A stretch of DNA of 64,000 bases from Hyphomicrobium sp. ghe19 (GTDB lineage Bacteria > Pseudomonadota > Alphaproteobacteria > Rhizobiales > Hyphomicrobiaceae). This document shows positions 19,725 through 29,107 of this stretch, piece after piece. The position numbers and the translations under genes were made by a program. The first letter of the stretch is position 1. The number at the start of each line of letters is the position of its first letter. The notes under the pieces were generated by a model. The model was given only the letters and a program-made list of their open reading frames with translations. It did no database searches and was not told where the DNA came from. Where the stretch lies: assembly GCF_902712875.1 (NCBI RefSeq), contig NZ_LR743509.1:1-64000 (forward strand), read 5' to 3'.

Positions 19725-20738
19725 TCAGGATTGTTTTTCAACTTGCGGATAGAAGAACGCAGGCCCCGAGCCGATGATCAATGGGTCATGCTTGCCGATG
19801 GCTTTGAGATCGCGCCCTTCGTATTCGATCGAAAGCAAGACGTGACGGATGGTTTCCAAGCGGGCGCGGCGCTGATCGTTGGCGCGAACGACGGTCCAGG
19901 GGGCAATCGCCGTACTGGTGAAACGGAACATATCGATTTCGGCGCGCGTGTAGTCGTCGTATCTATCGAGCGACGCGAGATCGACGGCCGACAGCTTCCA
20001 CTGCTTCAATGGATTTTTTGCGCGCTCGTAGAAGCGCTTCAACTGCATTTCGCGACCGATGGGCAAATAATATTTGAATAGCTTTATGCCGTCGCGGACG
20101 AGGAGGCCTTCAAACTCGGGTGCTTCGCGGAGGAAGACCGCGAGCTGGTCCGGGGTGCAAAAGCCCATCACGCGCTCGACTCCGGCGCGGTTATACCAAG
20201 ACCGGTCGAAGAGGACGATTTCGCCGGCGCTCGGCAGATGCACCGCGTAGCGCTGAAAGTAGAGCTGGCCGCGTTCTGTTTCAGTCGGCTTCGGCAGAGC
20301 AACGGTGCGGGTGTTGCGCGGGTTCATGTGCTCGTTGAAGGCCTTGATGCACGAACTCTTGCCCGATCCGTCGCGACCTTCGTAGAGGCAGAGGATTCTA
20401 TTGCCGGTTTTGAGATTGTATTTCTGCAGCTTCATCAGCTCGATCTGCAGCGTCAGCAGCTGCTGTTCGTACTCTTCGCGATCTATGCGCTTGTCGTAGG
20501 GGTAGCCGCCGGAGCGCATCGCCGCGTCATCAATCTCCTTCGGTAGTTTCGGAGGATCGAGAGAGTAGCCCTTGGGCAAGGTCGAGCCGTGGCGATCGCC
20601 CGATGACACGTCGTTGGACGGTTCGGAGCCGTTGTGGCGACCGCCAACGGTCGCTGCCTCGTCGGTAAGCGGCTCGAACTCGTCAGACTCGTCCGGGGGC
20701 TCGCCGGGCTTTTTGTCTTTGTGCTTGTTCTTGCCCAT
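19725..20738 (-). CDS. ppk2: Polyphosphate kinase 2
   Basis: PPK2 enzymes transfer phosphate between polyphosphate and nucleoside di- or monophosphates. The 337-residue protein has a charged, disordered N-terminal about 50 residues, then the P-loop GRDGSGKSS (121-129), the DRSWYNRAGVERV lid motif (about 178-190) and GFCTPDQ. The P-loop differs from the more common GRDAAGKGG form, which may mark a distinct subgroup. Nucleotide preference cannot be read from sequence. It follows gcrA on the same strand, with a strong hairpin between them, so it likely has its own promoter. Confidence 0.92.
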   Translation of the reverse strand: MGKNKHKDKKPGEPPDESDEFEPLTDEAATVGGRHNGSEPSNDVSSGDRHGSTLPKGYSLDPPKLPKEIDDAAMRSGGYPYDKRIDREEYEQQLLTLQIELMKLQKYNLKTGNRILCLYEGRDGSGKSSCIKAFNEHMNPRNTRTVALPKPTETERGQLYFQRYAVHLPSAGEIVLFDRSWYNRAGVERVMGFCTPDQLAVFLREAPEFEGLLVRDGIKLFKYYLPIGREMQLKRFYERAKNPLKQWKLSAVDLASLDRYDDYTRAEIDMFRFTSTAIAPWTVVRANDQRRARLETIRHVLLSIEYEGRDLKAIGKHDPLIIGSGPAFFYPQVEKQS

Positions 20739-20855
20739 TTATCGTCTCCGTTGCCGGACAAAGCGGGCGCACCCTAGCACAGGGTGGCCACCTGGCGTCA
20801 TCGCGCGAGACGGATTGTCGAGTTCTTCTGAAGCGGGTGGATCCGAAGCGGACAT

Positions 20856-20895
20856 GAGAAAGCCAGCAGCCACCCCCGCGGCTGCTGGCTTTCTC
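20856..20895 (-). terminator. Strong hairpin terminator after gcrA
   Basis: A perfect 16-bp inverted repeat (20856-20871 with 20880-20895; arms GAGAAAGCCAGCAGCC and its complement) has an 8-nt C-rich loop. It lies 84 nt past the gcrA stop and 118 nt before ppk2. The stem ends in an A/T-rich part rather than a clean U tract, but size and position argue for termination of gcrA. Confidence 0.7.
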
Positions 20896-20978
20896 TCTTC
20901 TTCCACCGGCCAAGCCCCCCGGCATACCGATGGTTAAACGTGGTGCGAGATCCGGTTACCGGATCTCAGAAATCGTTC

Positions 20979-21542
20979 TCAGGCCCGCTGCTTGGTCGGG
21001 TCGGAGCCTGCGATCGCGGGAGCCGGCAGGCTCGCTGTGACCGGCGCTTCGATTTCCGGGCGATCGCGGCGACGAGGTGCGACGGGCTGGAACGCGCGCC
21101 GGGCATGAACCTCGCAGTAGGGCAGCAACGGCACCTTGGCGCGGCCGCAGAAATGGAATTCCGAGGTTTGCGGGTCGCCGATGGGCCAGCGGCAGCTGCA
21201 CTCGCCCAGCGTCTGAATGGTTTTTCTTTCGGCCACCGGAATTTCGATCTCTTCCGCAGGCGCCACGTAAGTTTCGGCGTCGATATAGAGTGCCCGCACG
21301 GCAGGATTTCCGGCTTGCGCGAAGCGCTGCTTCACCGGTCTCTTCGCATTCGCCAATCGGGTGCGGGGACGGTGCGACTTCATTCGCGAAGTCGTTGCCC
21401 GGCCGGACAGACCAAGGCGGTGCACCTTGCCGATGACGGCATTGCGCGTCACGCTTCCAAGGCGGCCTGCAATCTGGCTGGCGCTCAGTCCTTCCGACCA
21501 GAGCCTTTTTAAAAGGTCCACGCGCTCATCAGTCCAAGACAT
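20979..21542 (-). CDS. gcrA: Cell cycle regulator GcrA
   Basis: GcrA is an alphaproteobacterial sigma70-bound activator that reads GANTC methylation and controls cell-cycle genes. The 187-residue protein begins with the family hallmark SWTDERVDLLKRLWSEGLSASQIA and the helix-turn-helix RNAVIGKVHRLGLSGR, followed by a basic Pro-rich linker and the C-terminal sigma-interacting part with CRWPIGDP...FCG...YCEVHARRAF (Cys/His-rich). Length and both ends match the family. The gene has a long upstream region with no gene on that side. Confidence 0.95.
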   Translation of the reverse strand: MSWTDERVDLLKRLWSEGLSASQIAGRLGSVTRNAVIGKVHRLGLSGRATTSRMKSHRPRTRLANAKRPVKQRFAQAGNPAVRALYIDAETYVAPAEEIEIPVAERKTIQTLGECSCRWPIGDPQTSEFHFCGRAKVPLLPYCEVHARRAFQPVAPRRRDRPEIEAPVTASLPAPAIAGSDPTKQRA

Positions 21543-22030
21543 CCGTAGATTGCTCCCTCTCGAGCCGCAGAACAGCGGCGGTGCACCCCCCGGTGCCCGC
21601 AGTTACCCGGCCGCAATCGAGCCCAAGCCAACGCGCGCGAACGAACACGACGCGACGGCTGAGGACGACGGTCCCGACCGGTTACAAACGCAAAAACTTG
21701 AGGAGACGCAGAACAGGAACGCGCACGAAACACGGGCGGTCCGCTAACAAGCGGTTGCCCAAGGCGCGGTCAGGGCCGATACACATCCAAGGAAAAGCGG
21801 CTGGCGCCGCCATATCTCGTGGCCTGACAACGATAAGTTACAACATGCTGAATCCCGTCTACAAGCCAGAGCTGCAAGCTAGGGGGTATTGACAGGGAGA
21901 AGTGGCGACTGCGCCACAGACGATTCGCGCCAGGGGATATCTCTGATTTTCGTGTATGTCCTCCCCCACTTCAACCATAAGGCGGTGGCATTGGCAATTC
22001 GGCCCGCGATCTCAATGGTCAAATCCGAGC
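21543..22030. other. gcrA-argD intergenic region, no gene supported
   Basis: Nearly 500 nt between divergent genes. Short open frames here are Arg/Pro-rich, lack ribosome sites and resemble no protein. A GTGGCG-ACTG-CGCCAC hairpin lies at 21902-21917, just after a TTGACA at 21889-21894, but no matching -10 follows. The gcrA promoter should lie at the left end; I could not define it. Confidence 0.4.
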
Positions 22031-22035
22031 ATTTA

Positions 22036-22064
22036 TTGACAGGAATAGGCGCAGGCGTTATCAG
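22036..22064 (+). promoter_or_regulatory. Predicted argD promoter
   Basis: TTGACA (22036-22041), a 17-nt spacer and TATCAG (22059-22064, four of six matches to TATAAT) would start transcription near 22071, about 60 nt before the argD ATG. A hairpin with a T tract follows immediately. Confidence 0.45.
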
Positions 22065-22076
22065 GGGTTGTGATTG

Positions 22077-22101
22077 AGCCGCCGGAATTGGGCGGCTTTT
22101 T
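22077..22101 (+). terminator. Intrinsic terminator-like hairpin in the argD leader
   Basis: AGCCGCC (22077-22083), a 7-nt loop and GGCGGCT (22091-22097) followed by TTTTT. It lies between the predicted argD promoter and the argD ATG at 22131. It may be an attenuator of the arg operon or the end of an unseen upstream transcript. Confidence 0.55.
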
Positions 22102-22130
22102 GATTTTCTGCTCAGGGTAATCCACGCATC

Positions 22131-23381
22131 ATGTCTTCTTCCCCTGCAGCGCTGGGGAAAGCTTCCCGTAGCGCTTCCGAAACCGGCGGACCGTCAACGG
22201 CTGTGATGGGCACCTACGCCCGTCAGGACATCGTTTTCGTGCGCGGAGAGGGCTGCTGGCTGACCGCCGAGACCGGCGAGCGCTATCTCGATTTCGGGTC
22301 CGGCGTCGCGGTCAATTCGCTGGGTCATGCGCATCCGCAACTCGTCGCGGCGCTAAAGGCACAGGCCGAGAAACTCTGGCATACGTCGAACCTTTACCGT
22401 GTCGAGGGCCAGGAGGCGGTGGCCGACAAGCTGACGCGGCTGACGTTTGCCGAGCAGATCTTCTTCTGTAATTCGGGCGCAGAAGCCTGCGAGGGCGCGA
22501 TCAAGGTTGCGCGGCGCTATCATTATGTATCGGGCGAGCCCAATCGCCAGCGCATCATTGCTTTTCGCGGCGCGTTTCATGGGCGGACTCTCGCGACGCT
22601 CGCTGCTGCCGGTAACGAAAAGTATCTCGAAGGCTTCGGCCCGGCCGCCGAGGGGTTCGATCATGTCGATCTCGGCGATCTCGAAGCGCTCGAAGCCGCA
22701 ATCGGACCGGAGACGGCCGCGATCATGCTCGAGCCCATTCAGGGCGAGGGCGGCGTCAGGGCTGTCTCGCCGGAATTTCTCAGAGCCGTTCGCGAGCTTT
22801 GCGACAAGCATGGGCTGCTGCTCGTGCTCGACGAGGTTCAGACCGGCATGGGCCGGACAGGCAAGCTCTTCGCGCACGAATGGGCGGGGATCACTCCGGA
22901 TGTCATGGCGATCGCCAAGGGCTTCGGCGGGGGATTTCCTGTCGGCGCCGTGTTGGCGACGGCGAACGCAGCCAAGGGGATGACGCCCGGCACGCACGGC
23001 TCCACGTTCGGCGGCAATCCGCTGGCGATGGCCGTCGCTTCGACAGTTCTCGACGTTATCTCAGAGCCCGGTTTCCTCGAGGCCGTGCAGATAAAGACAT
23101 TGCGTCTGAAGCAGGGTCTCGAGGGCCTCAGGGATCAGCACGCGGAACTCGTCGAAGAGGTTCGCGGCGCGGGTCTGTTGATGGGACTGAAACTCAAGGC
23201 CCACGTTGCGCCGCCGCAGGTGGTCAAGGCCGCCAACGAGGAGAAGCTCCTCATCGTCGGCGCCGGCGACAACAGTGTCCGCGTCCTTCCACCCCTCATT
23301 GCGACTGAGGACGAGATCGGCGAAGGGCTCAGGGCCCTCTCTCGCGCTCTCACCCGTGTCGCCCGCGAGACGTCCCGATGA
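22131..23381 (+). CDS. argD: Acetylornithine aminotransferase
   Basis: PLP enzyme of arginine biosynthesis converting N-acetylglutamate semialdehyde to N-acetylornithine; many orthologs also serve as the lysine-pathway aminotransferase. The 416 residues show the class III aminotransferase pattern: [13 protein letters not shown] near 120, FHGRTL near 150, [12 protein letters not shown] near 235 and the PLP lysine in [14 protein letters not shown] near 263. First gene of a tight operon; its stop overlaps the argF start by four bases (ATGA). The first roughly 25 residues are a non-conserved Ser/Ala-rich extension. Confidence 0.95.
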   Translation: MSSSPAALGKASRSASETGGPSTAVMGTYARQDIVFVRGEGCWLTAETGERYLDFGSGVAVNSLGHAHPQLVAALKAQAEKLWHTSNLYRVEGQEAVADKLTRLTFAEQIFFCNSGAEACEGAIKVARRYHYVSGEPNRQRIIAFRGAFHGRTLATLAAAGNEKYLEGFGPAAEGFDHVDLGDLEALEAAIGPETAAIMLEPIQGEGGVRAVSPEFLRAVRELCDKHGLLLVLDEVQTGMGRTGKLFAHEWAGITPDVMAIAKGFGGGFPVGAVLATANAAKGMTPGTHGSTFGGNPLAMAVASTVLDVISEPGFLEAVQIKTLRLKQGLEGLRDQHAELVEEVRGAGLLMGLKLKAHVAPPQVVKAANEEKLLIVGAGDNSVRVLPPLIATEDEIGEGLRALSRALTRVARETSR

Positions 23382-24361
23382 CCGGCTATTCGAAAGAGCT
23401 GGAGAAAGCTCCGCAAGTCATGACCACGAAACAAACTGCCCGGACCGTCCGGCATTTTCTCGACATCTCCGATCTCGACAGCAAGACGCTGCGGGGCATC
23501 ATCGATGCAGCCCATGCGATGAAAAAGGCCGGCAAACGCGTGCCTCCGGCGCTTCGTCCGAAGGACATCGAGGATCTGGTTCTCGTTCTGATTTTCGAGA
23601 AGCCGTCGACGCGCACGCGCGTTTCATTCGATATCGCGATGCGCCAGCTCGGCGGCGGCGCGTTGACGCTCAATCATACCGATCTGCAGCTCGGCCGCGG
23701 TGAGTCCGTCGCCGATACCGCGCGCGTTCTCTCGCGCTATGCCGATGGCATCATGATCCGCGCCAACGAGCATGCGACGCTCGCAGAGCTCGCGCGTTAC
23801 GCGACGATCCCCGTCATCAACGGCCTGACCGAGAAGAGCCACCCTTGCCAGGTGATGGCCGACATCCAGACGTTCGAAGAACATTTGGGTTCGATCGAGG
23901 GCAAGTCGGTCGCCTGGGTGGGCGATGGCAACAACGTTGCGGTTTCGTGGATGCATGCCGCTGTTCGTTTCGGATTCAAGCTCAAGATCGCAGCTCCGAA
24001 AGAACTCTTTCCGGAAGAGGAAGCGATCGCGTGGGTCCGGCGCGAAAATGGCGATGTTGAGATCGGCACCGATCCCGTGCACGCGGTCAAAGGCGTCGAT
24101 TGCGTCGTCACCGATACGTGGGTTTCGATGGGCCAGTCCGATGCGGCGCGGCGGAAGAAGATGCTGGCGCCTTACGCCGTCGATGCGAAGCTCATGGGCA
24201 TGGCAGCCAAGAACGCGATTTTCATGCACTGTCTGCCAGCCTATCGCGGGCATGAAGTGACAGAGGACGTTCTCGAAGGTCCGCAGTCGGTCGTTTTCGA
24301 CGAAGCCGAGAACCGGCTGCATGCCCAGAAAGCCATTCTTGCATGGTGCTTCGGCGCCTGA
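23378..24361 (+). CDS. argF: Ornithine carbamoyltransferase
   Basis: Makes citrulline from ornithine and carbamoyl phosphate. The carbamoyl-phosphate site [11 protein letters not shown] lies near 75-85, with [11 protein letters not shown] near 150 and the ornithine/catalytic [15 protein letters not shown] near 286. The ATG at 23378 overlaps the argD stop; ATG 23420, with GGAG some distance upstream, would give a start closer to the family norm, [15 protein letters not shown]. The gene is followed after 15 nt by hslO. Confidence 0.96.
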   Translation: MTGYSKELEKAPQVMTTKQTARTVRHFLDISDLDSKTLRGIIDAAHAMKKAGKRVPPALRPKDIEDLVLVLIFEKPSTRTRVSFDIAMRQLGGGALTLNHTDLQLGRGESVADTARVLSRYADGIMIRANEHATLAELARYATIPVINGLTEKSHPCQVMADIQTFEEHLGSIEGKSVAWVGDGNNVAVSWMHAAVRFGFKLKIAAPKELFPEEEAIAWVRRENGDVEIGTDPVHAVKGVDCVVTDTWVSMGQSDAARRKKMLAPYAVDAKLMGMAAKNAIFMHCLPAYRGHEVTEDVLEGPQSVVFDEAENRLHAQKAILAWCFGA

Positions 24362-24376
24362 GGGATTGTCTCGCCG

Positions 24377-25348
24377 ATGCCGGTTGACTCGCCTCCCAGA
24401 TTGACCGCGACGCCACCTGCCATCCCGGCAGACGACGTCGTCGTCGCGTTTCGCACGCAGAACTCCAACATCCGCGGGAGGCTTGTGCGGCTCGGGGCGA
24501 CGCTCGATCAAATCGTCGTGCCGCATGCGATGCCCGACCTTCCGGGCCGGGCGCTTTCGGAAGCGCTGGCGTTGGCGGCTCTCTGCGGATCGGCATTGCC
24601 GCAAGGCGGCAATCTCAATCTGCTGACGCGTTCGGACGGCCCGGTTTCCATTCTCGTTGCCGATTATACCGCGAGCGGCCGGCTCAGGGGTTACGCGCGT
24701 TACGACGCGGACAAGATCGCGGAGATCGCTCGAAGCGGGACGCGCCACGAGACGGCTGCGGCGCTGGGTAACGGTCATCTCGCGATCACGCTCGATTCCG
24801 GTCCCGGACAGGAGCGCTATCAGGGTGTGCTCGCTTTTGAGGCGGCGCCGCTCTCGGCGACGACGGCTGCGTACTTCCAGCAGCGCGAGAGCCTGCCGAC
24901 ATTCATCCGGACGGCGGTCGCCGAGCATTACGTGGCGCCGCGTCAAACGCCCCAGTCGGACACGCGATGGCACCGGCGGGCCGGCGGCTTGATGGTGCAA
25001 AACGTCGGCGCGTCGCTCGAAGGCGGTGTCGAGCAGGACGATGACTGGAAGCGCGTCGAAATGCTGGCCGCGACGGTCGAAGATCTGGAGCTGCTCGATC
25101 CAGGCCTGACCGTCGAGCGGCTATTGCTCCGGCTCTTCCATGAGGAAGCCGTTGTGATCGAGCGGGTCATTCCGCTTTCCTCGTTCTGCCGGTGCAGCCG
25201 GGAAAAGGTCGAAAACGTGCTGCTCGCATTCGGCGCCAACGAACTGTCCGACATGCTCGACGACAACGGAAAGATCGTCGTCACGTGCGAGTTCTGCACG
25301 GCGCGATATGTTTTCTCGCTCGATGAATTGAGAGCGGCCGGCGGCTGA
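24377..25348 (+). CDS. hslO: Redox-regulated chaperone Hsp33
   Basis: Hsp33 is a holdase activated by oxidation of a zinc-bound cysteine cluster. The 323-residue protein has the N-terminal chaperone domain (about 20-240, including LSEALALAALCGSALPQGGNL) and the C-terminal CRC...CEFC zinc site (Cys near 271, 273, 304 and 307). It is the third gene of the arg operon, a common placement in alphaproteobacteria. GAGGGA is 9 nt before the ATG and overlaps the argF stop. Confidence 0.95.
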   Translation: MPVDSPPRLTATPPAIPADDVVVAFRTQNSNIRGRLVRLGATLDQIVVPHAMPDLPGRALSEALALAALCGSALPQGGNLNLLTRSDGPVSILVADYTASGRLRGYARYDADKIAEIARSGTRHETAAALGNGHLAITLDSGPGQERYQGVLAFEAAPLSATTAAYFQQRESLPTFIRTAVAEHYVAPRQTPQSDTRWHRRAGGLMVQNVGASLEGGVEQDDDWKRVEMLAATVEDLELLDPGLTVERLLLRLFHEEAVVIERVIPLSSFCRCSREKVENVLLAFGANELSDMLDDNGKIVVTCEFCTARYVFSLDELRAAGG

Positions 25349-25384
25349 GATTTGCCTGCAGGCCAGCCGCGCAACCGCCTTCAG

Positions 25385-25951
25385 TTATTTGCCGAGACCG
25401 CCGTTCGCAGCCTTACCCTGTTGCCCTTCCGCGTCACGCGGGTCGCCGCTTGCCGGCGCCTTGCCCGAGACATCGTATTCAGTCTTCGAGCGCGCGCTGG
25501 CGATCTGAGAACCGTCGAGCTTACAGGTGCCGCTCTTGTCCATCAGGACGAACGCGGGGTTCGGCTTGTCGACGAATTCCTGTCGCGTGACCTTGCCGTC
25601 GCCGTTCTGATCGAAATATTTCAGATCCGCGATCACGAACATCTTGTCGATTTTGGTCAGGTTGTTCCATTCGGTTGCGTCGAGGGAATCGTCGTGATCG
25701 GTATCGGCGCTGTTGAAGAGGTCTTCTGCGTATGACTTCCACTCGTTGCACGTCACGACGTTGTCGTGGTTGAGATCCCAACTTCCGGCGGCCTGTAGAT
25801 AGGCGCGGTCGATTTCAGAAATCGAGTTCCCACCACCGAACGGATTGATCGAGCCGATCGTCGGGACCGAGGCGGTCGAGCATCCGGCGAGTGCAAGCGC
25901 TGCGGACATGGCGCAGACCGAGGTATTGAGAACGTGAAAGCGTTTGGTCAT
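25385..25951 (-). CDS. EF-hand domain lipoprotein
   Basis: A 188-residue exported calcium-binding protein. The ATG at 25951 opens a lipoprotein signal peptide ending in LALAGC; the longer frame to 26056 lacks one. EF-hand loops are visible at DLNHDNVVTCNEW, DTDHDDSLDATEW and DQNGDGKVTRQEF, with a degenerate fourth at DKSGTCKLDG. The C terminus is Gly/Ala-rich. Likely an envelope Ca2+ buffer or sensor; no partner is obvious. Convergent with hslO across a 36-nt gap. Confidence 0.8.
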   Translation of the reverse strand: MTKRFHVLNTSVCAMSAALALAGCSTASVPTIGSINPFGGGNSISEIDRAYLQAAGSWDLNHDNVVTCNEWKSYAEDLFNSADTDHDDSLDATEWNNLTKIDKMFVIADLKYFDQNGDGKVTRQEFVDKPNPAFVLMDKSGTCKLDGSQIASARSKTEYDVSGKAPASGDPRDAEGQQGKAANGGLGK

Positions 25952-26161
25952 TGGCCAGTCTCTAAAGATTGCGAAGGCTCGGCTGCTCAGGTGATTGGTA
26001 CGCACAAGAGTGGGCCGGAAGCACGGCATTCCGAGAAGAAAGTGGTGGGTCCGCAAGATTGTCGCACGTTATGTCGTAGACAAGTCACACTCGGTCTCGC
26101 CCCGTCTAACTCCCTGCGGCGGATGGATTTTCGCTGCATTGCGGGATGAGCGCGGCCGGGC

Positions 26162-27331
26162 TCAGGTCTCTGCCCAGGCGCCGAGGCGGTCGAGAAAGCC
26201 CATGCATTTTACGATCTCGGTTTCAGCGATCCATTCGTCGGCAGTGTGCGCCTGAGCAATATCGCCCGGTCCGCAGACCACGGATGGCGCGCCCGCATTC
26301 TGAAAGAGGGCGGCCTCGGTGCCGTATGATACGCCGTACGTTTGGTTCTGGCCCGTCAATTTCAAAGCGAGCGCGACGACCTCGGATGACGGTTCGGCGC
26401 CAAAGGGCGGGACCGCATTGACGCGCTCGATATCGATGCCAGCTTCTGGTGCGATCGCGCGCATCTCGGGGAGGCAATGCTTGTCGGCATAGCGGCGCAA
26501 CCGATCTTCGATCTCGTCGGGGTTCAATCCCGGCAACGCGCGGATATCGAAAACGAAGCTGCAATGCACGGGAACGATATTGGTGGCTGTGCCGCCGTCG
26601 ATCGTCGTCACTTGCAGGGTCGAATAGGGTGGCTCGAAGCGAATGTCGATAACGCGCTGCTTCAGCTCAGATTCAATGCGGTCGAGTTCGCTGATCAGGC
26701 GTGTCGCGTAGGTGACCGCGTTCACACCGAGATGCGCCATGCTGGAATGCGCCGCTCGTCCCTTGACGTCGACGCGCCAGCGGACCGGACCTTTGTGGGC
26801 GTCGACGACCTGCATGCTCGTCGGCTCGCCGACGATCACCATGCGTGGTTTCGGAAGCGCCTTGCCGAGTTCGGCGATCATCGGGCGAACGCCAATGCAG
26901 CCGACTTCCTCATCATATGAGAAGGCGAGGTGGATCGGCTTCTTGAGTTTGCGTTTCTTGAAATCCGGAACGGCCGCGAGCGAGGCTGCGAGAAAGCCTT
27001 TCATATCGGCGGAGCCGCGGCCATAGAGACGGCCGCCTTCCGCTCTCAACGTGAACGGGTCGCTCGTCCAATCCTGCCCATCGACGGGCACAACGTCGGT
27101 GTGGCCAGAGAGAGCGATGCCGCCTTCGTCAGCCGGGCCGATCGTTGCGTAGAGCGAGGACTTCTGGCCGTCGTCGCTGACGATCCGATGCGACGGCACG
27201 CCGTGGCCTCGAAGATAATCTTCGACGAACGCGATCAGGCCAAGATTGTTCTTGTAGCTCGTCGTGTCGAAGGCCACGAGGCGCGCGAGCAATTCAACGG
27301 GAGTAAGGATTGGGCCTCTTGCTGCGCTCAT
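26162..27331 (-). CDS. argE: Acetylornithine deacetylase
   Basis: M20 zinc amidohydrolase releasing ornithine from N-acetylornithine. The 389 residues carry SGHTDVVPVDGQDW (metal His and Asp near 78-80), YGRGSADMKGF, the catalytic Glu pair in SYDEEVGCIG (near 137) and the C-terminal metal His in the GPGDIAQAHTADEW block. It is the third gene in metZ-apaG-argE, 15 nt past apaG, so it may be expressed from the SAM-II-controlled metZ transcript. A dapE homolog in the window (31.2-32.4 kb) is clearly separate. Confidence 0.94.
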   Translation of the reverse strand: MSAARGPILTPVELLARLVAFDTTSYKNNLGLIAFVEDYLRGHGVPSHRIVSDDGQKSSLYATIGPADEGGIALSGHTDVVPVDGQDWTSDPFTLRAEGGRLYGRGSADMKGFLAASLAAVPDFKKRKLKKPIHLAFSYDEEVGCIGVRPMIAELGKALPKPRMVIVGEPTSMQVVDAHKGPVRWRVDVKGRAAHSSMAHLGVNAVTYATRLISELDRIESELKQRVIDIRFEPPYSTLQVTTIDGGTATNIVPVHCSFVFDIRALPGLNPDEIEDRLRRYADKHCLPEMRAIAPEAGIDIERVNAVPPFGAEPSSEVVALALKLTGQNQTYGVSYGTEAALFQNAGAPSVVCGPGDIAQAHTADEWIAETEIVKCMGFLDRLGAWAET

Positions 27332-27346
27332 CGGCTATCGCCGGGT

Positions 27347-27799
27347 TCAATTCATGCTGCGTCGGGTATAGGGGCTATCGAGCGAGAAGGCGGGAATAGC
27401 GACGTCGAAAAGCTTTCCCGTCTCGTCCGACATCTGATAGCTGCCGACCATGATACCCTGAGGCGTCTTCAAGGGACAACCCGACGTGTATTGGAACGAC
27501 TTGCCGGGTGCGATCACCGGCGTCTGGCCGACGACGCCTGCGCCGCGAACCTCTTCGGTCCGGCCGAGTGCGTCCGTGATCCGCCACATGCGTGACTTGA
27601 GCTGGACGGTCTCGCCGCCATCGTTGTTGATCTCGACGGCGTAAGACCACACGAAGTGGCTATCTTCGGGCGACGACTGATCTTCCATGTAGCGCGGTTC
27701 GACACGGATGCGGATTCCGCGCGTCGTCGCTTCATAGGGCTGGAAGGCGGCAGCCGAAGCGGCCTTTCTCGATGACGAAGTCGGCGTACTTTTACTCAT
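27347..27799 (-). CDS. apaG: ApaG domain protein
   Basis: ApaG proteins are small immunoglobulin-like (FnIII-type) domains linked in enterobacteria to Co2+ and Mg2+ resistance; molecular role is unsettled. The 150-residue product has the typical VEPRYMEDQSSPEDSHFVWSY, GVVGQTPVIAPG and SGCPLKTPQGIMVGSYQM blocks. It lies between metZ (10-nt gap) and argE (15-nt gap) on the same strand. Confidence 0.93.
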   Translation of the reverse strand: MSKSTPTSSSRKAASAAAFQPYEATTRGIRIRVEPRYMEDQSSPEDSHFVWSYAVEINNDGGETVQLKSRMWRITDALGRTEEVRGAGVVGQTPVIAPGKSFQYTSGCPLKTPQGIMVGSYQMSDETGKLFDVAIPAFSLDSPYTRRSMN

Positions 27800-27809
27800 A
27801 TTATCCCCG

Positions 27810-29021
27810 TTACCCCGTGACCCTCTTCACCGCATTAGTGAGATCGTCTGCTAAATCTTCGACTGCTTCAAGTCCGATCGAGAGACGGATCATACCATCA
27901 CTAATGCCGAGTTCCGAGCGTTGCTCCGGCGTCAGCTTGAAATGGGTCGTCGTCGCGGGATGCGTGACAAGGCTTTTCGCGTCGCCCAGGTTATTCGAAA
28001 GCCTGATCAAACGGAGCGCGTTGAGGCACCGGAAGGCGCCCTGTTTACCACCCTCGACCTCGAAGGCGATCATTTGGCCGCCGCCCGGCATCTGCTTCTG
28101 TGCAAGCGCCGCCTGGGGATGATCCGCCCGTCCCGGGTATATCACCCGGGTCACGCCCTTCAGGCCGGCCAGAAGGTCAGCAATTTTGGCGGACGTTTCG
28201 CATTGAGCTTTGACGCGAATGGGCAGCGTTTCGAGGCCCTTCAGCATGACCCAGGCATTGAACGGGCTCATGGACGGGCCGGTCTGGCGGACCCATTCCT
28301 GAACGTATTTGGTGATGAATTCGCTTTTGCCGAGAACGGCGCCGCCGAGGCAGCGGCCCTGGCCGTCGATGTGCTTCGTCGTCGAATAGACGACGATGTC
28401 GGCGCCGAGCGCCAACGGCCGCTGCAGCATCGGCGTTGCGAATACGTTGTCGACGATGGACAGGATGCCGTTATCGCGCGCGATCTTGCAGACTGCGGCG
28501 ATGTCGACCAACTCGAGAGCCGGATTGGATGGCGTCTCGAAGAAGAACATCTTGGTGTTCGGGCGAACGGCGTTGCGCCAGGCGTCGAGGTCTTTGCCAT
28601 CGACGAGAGTCGCTTCGATGCCGAAACGCGGACAGAGCGTCTCGACGATATAACGGCACGAGCCGAAGAGCGCCCGCGCGGCGACGACGTGATCGCCGGT
28701 TCTCATATATGAGAGCATCGAGGCGGTAACGGCGGCCATGCCCGTTGCGGTGGCGCGGCACTCTTCTGCGCCCTCGAAAATCTTCAGGCGATCTTCGAAC
28801 ATCGAGATCGTCGGGTTTCCGAAGCGGGTGTATTGGAACCCGGGGTCTTCCTGCTTGAAGCGCGCCTCGGCCTGCTCTGCGCTTTTGTAGACGAAGCCCT
28901 GCGTCAGATGGAGGGCTTCGGAAGTCTCGCCCCATTCGGACCGGGTGATGCCGCCATGGACGAGCGCCGTGGCGGGCCGCCAAGCCGGGTTATTGGACGG
29001 GAACTGTTCGTCATTCGCCAT
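27810..29021 (-). CDS. metZ: O-succinylhomoserine sulfhydrylase
   Basis: PLP enzyme that makes homocysteine directly from O-succinylhomoserine and sulfide, bypassing cystathionine. The 403-residue protein shows the Cys/Met metabolism fold: TATGMAAVTASMLSY near 85, FFETPSNPALELVDI near 150 and the PLP lysine in STTKHIDGQGR near 205. ATG 29021 is correct, since the upstream frame to 29105 runs through the riboswitch expression platform. GAAAGG just before it is the ribosome site and can be sequestered. The specific donor ester is inferred from the alphaproteobacterial MetZ group. Confidence 0.94.
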   Translation of the reverse strand: MANDEQFPSNNPAWRPATALVHGGITRSEWGETSEALHLTQGFVYKSAEQAEARFKQEDPGFQYTRFGNPTISMFEDRLKIFEGAEECRATATGMAAVTASMLSYMRTGDHVVAARALFGSCRYIVETLCPRFGIEATLVDGKDLDAWRNAVRPNTKMFFFETPSNPALELVDIAAVCKIARDNGILSIVDNVFATPMLQRPLALGADIVVYSTTKHIDGQGRCLGGAVLGKSEFITKYVQEWVRQTGPSMSPFNAWVMLKGLETLPIRVKAQCETSAKIADLLAGLKGVTRVIYPGRADHPQAALAQKQMPGGGQMIAFEVEGGKQGAFRCLNALRLIRLSNNLGDAKSLVTHPATTTHFKLTPEQRSELGISDGMIRLSIGLEAVEDLADDLTNAVKRVTG

Positions 29022-29028
29022 TGGAAAC

Positions 29029-29081
29029 GGCCTTTCGCGCAATAAAAATCCCGGTCCATAGGCACCGGCTGACGAAAGGCC
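29029..29081 (-). promoter_or_regulatory. metZ expression platform: SD-sequestering helix
   Basis: A perfect 9-bp inverted repeat (29029-29037 with 29073-29081) pairs CGAAAGGCC, containing the metZ Shine-Dalgarno, with GGCCTTTCG upstream. Between the arms lies a CCGGT...ACCGG hairpin followed by GATTTTTATT, so either translational or terminator control is possible. Sits between the riboswitch and the metZ ATG. Confidence 0.6.
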
Positions 29082-29107
29082 GGGCGCGGGAAACCGGGAG
29101 CGCACAC

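Noticed and set aside
21581..21892. 103-codon frame upstream of gcrA
   Set aside because: Arg/Thr/Pro-rich composition typical of non-coding GC-rich sequence.
21889..22077. 62-codon frame ending just before the hairpin at 22077
   Set aside because: No ribosome site, no conserved pattern, and its end overlaps the predicted argD promoter.
29022..29105. N-terminal extension of metZ to 29105
   Set aside because: The frame runs through the riboswitch expression platform; ATG 29021 has a ribosome site and normal N terminus.
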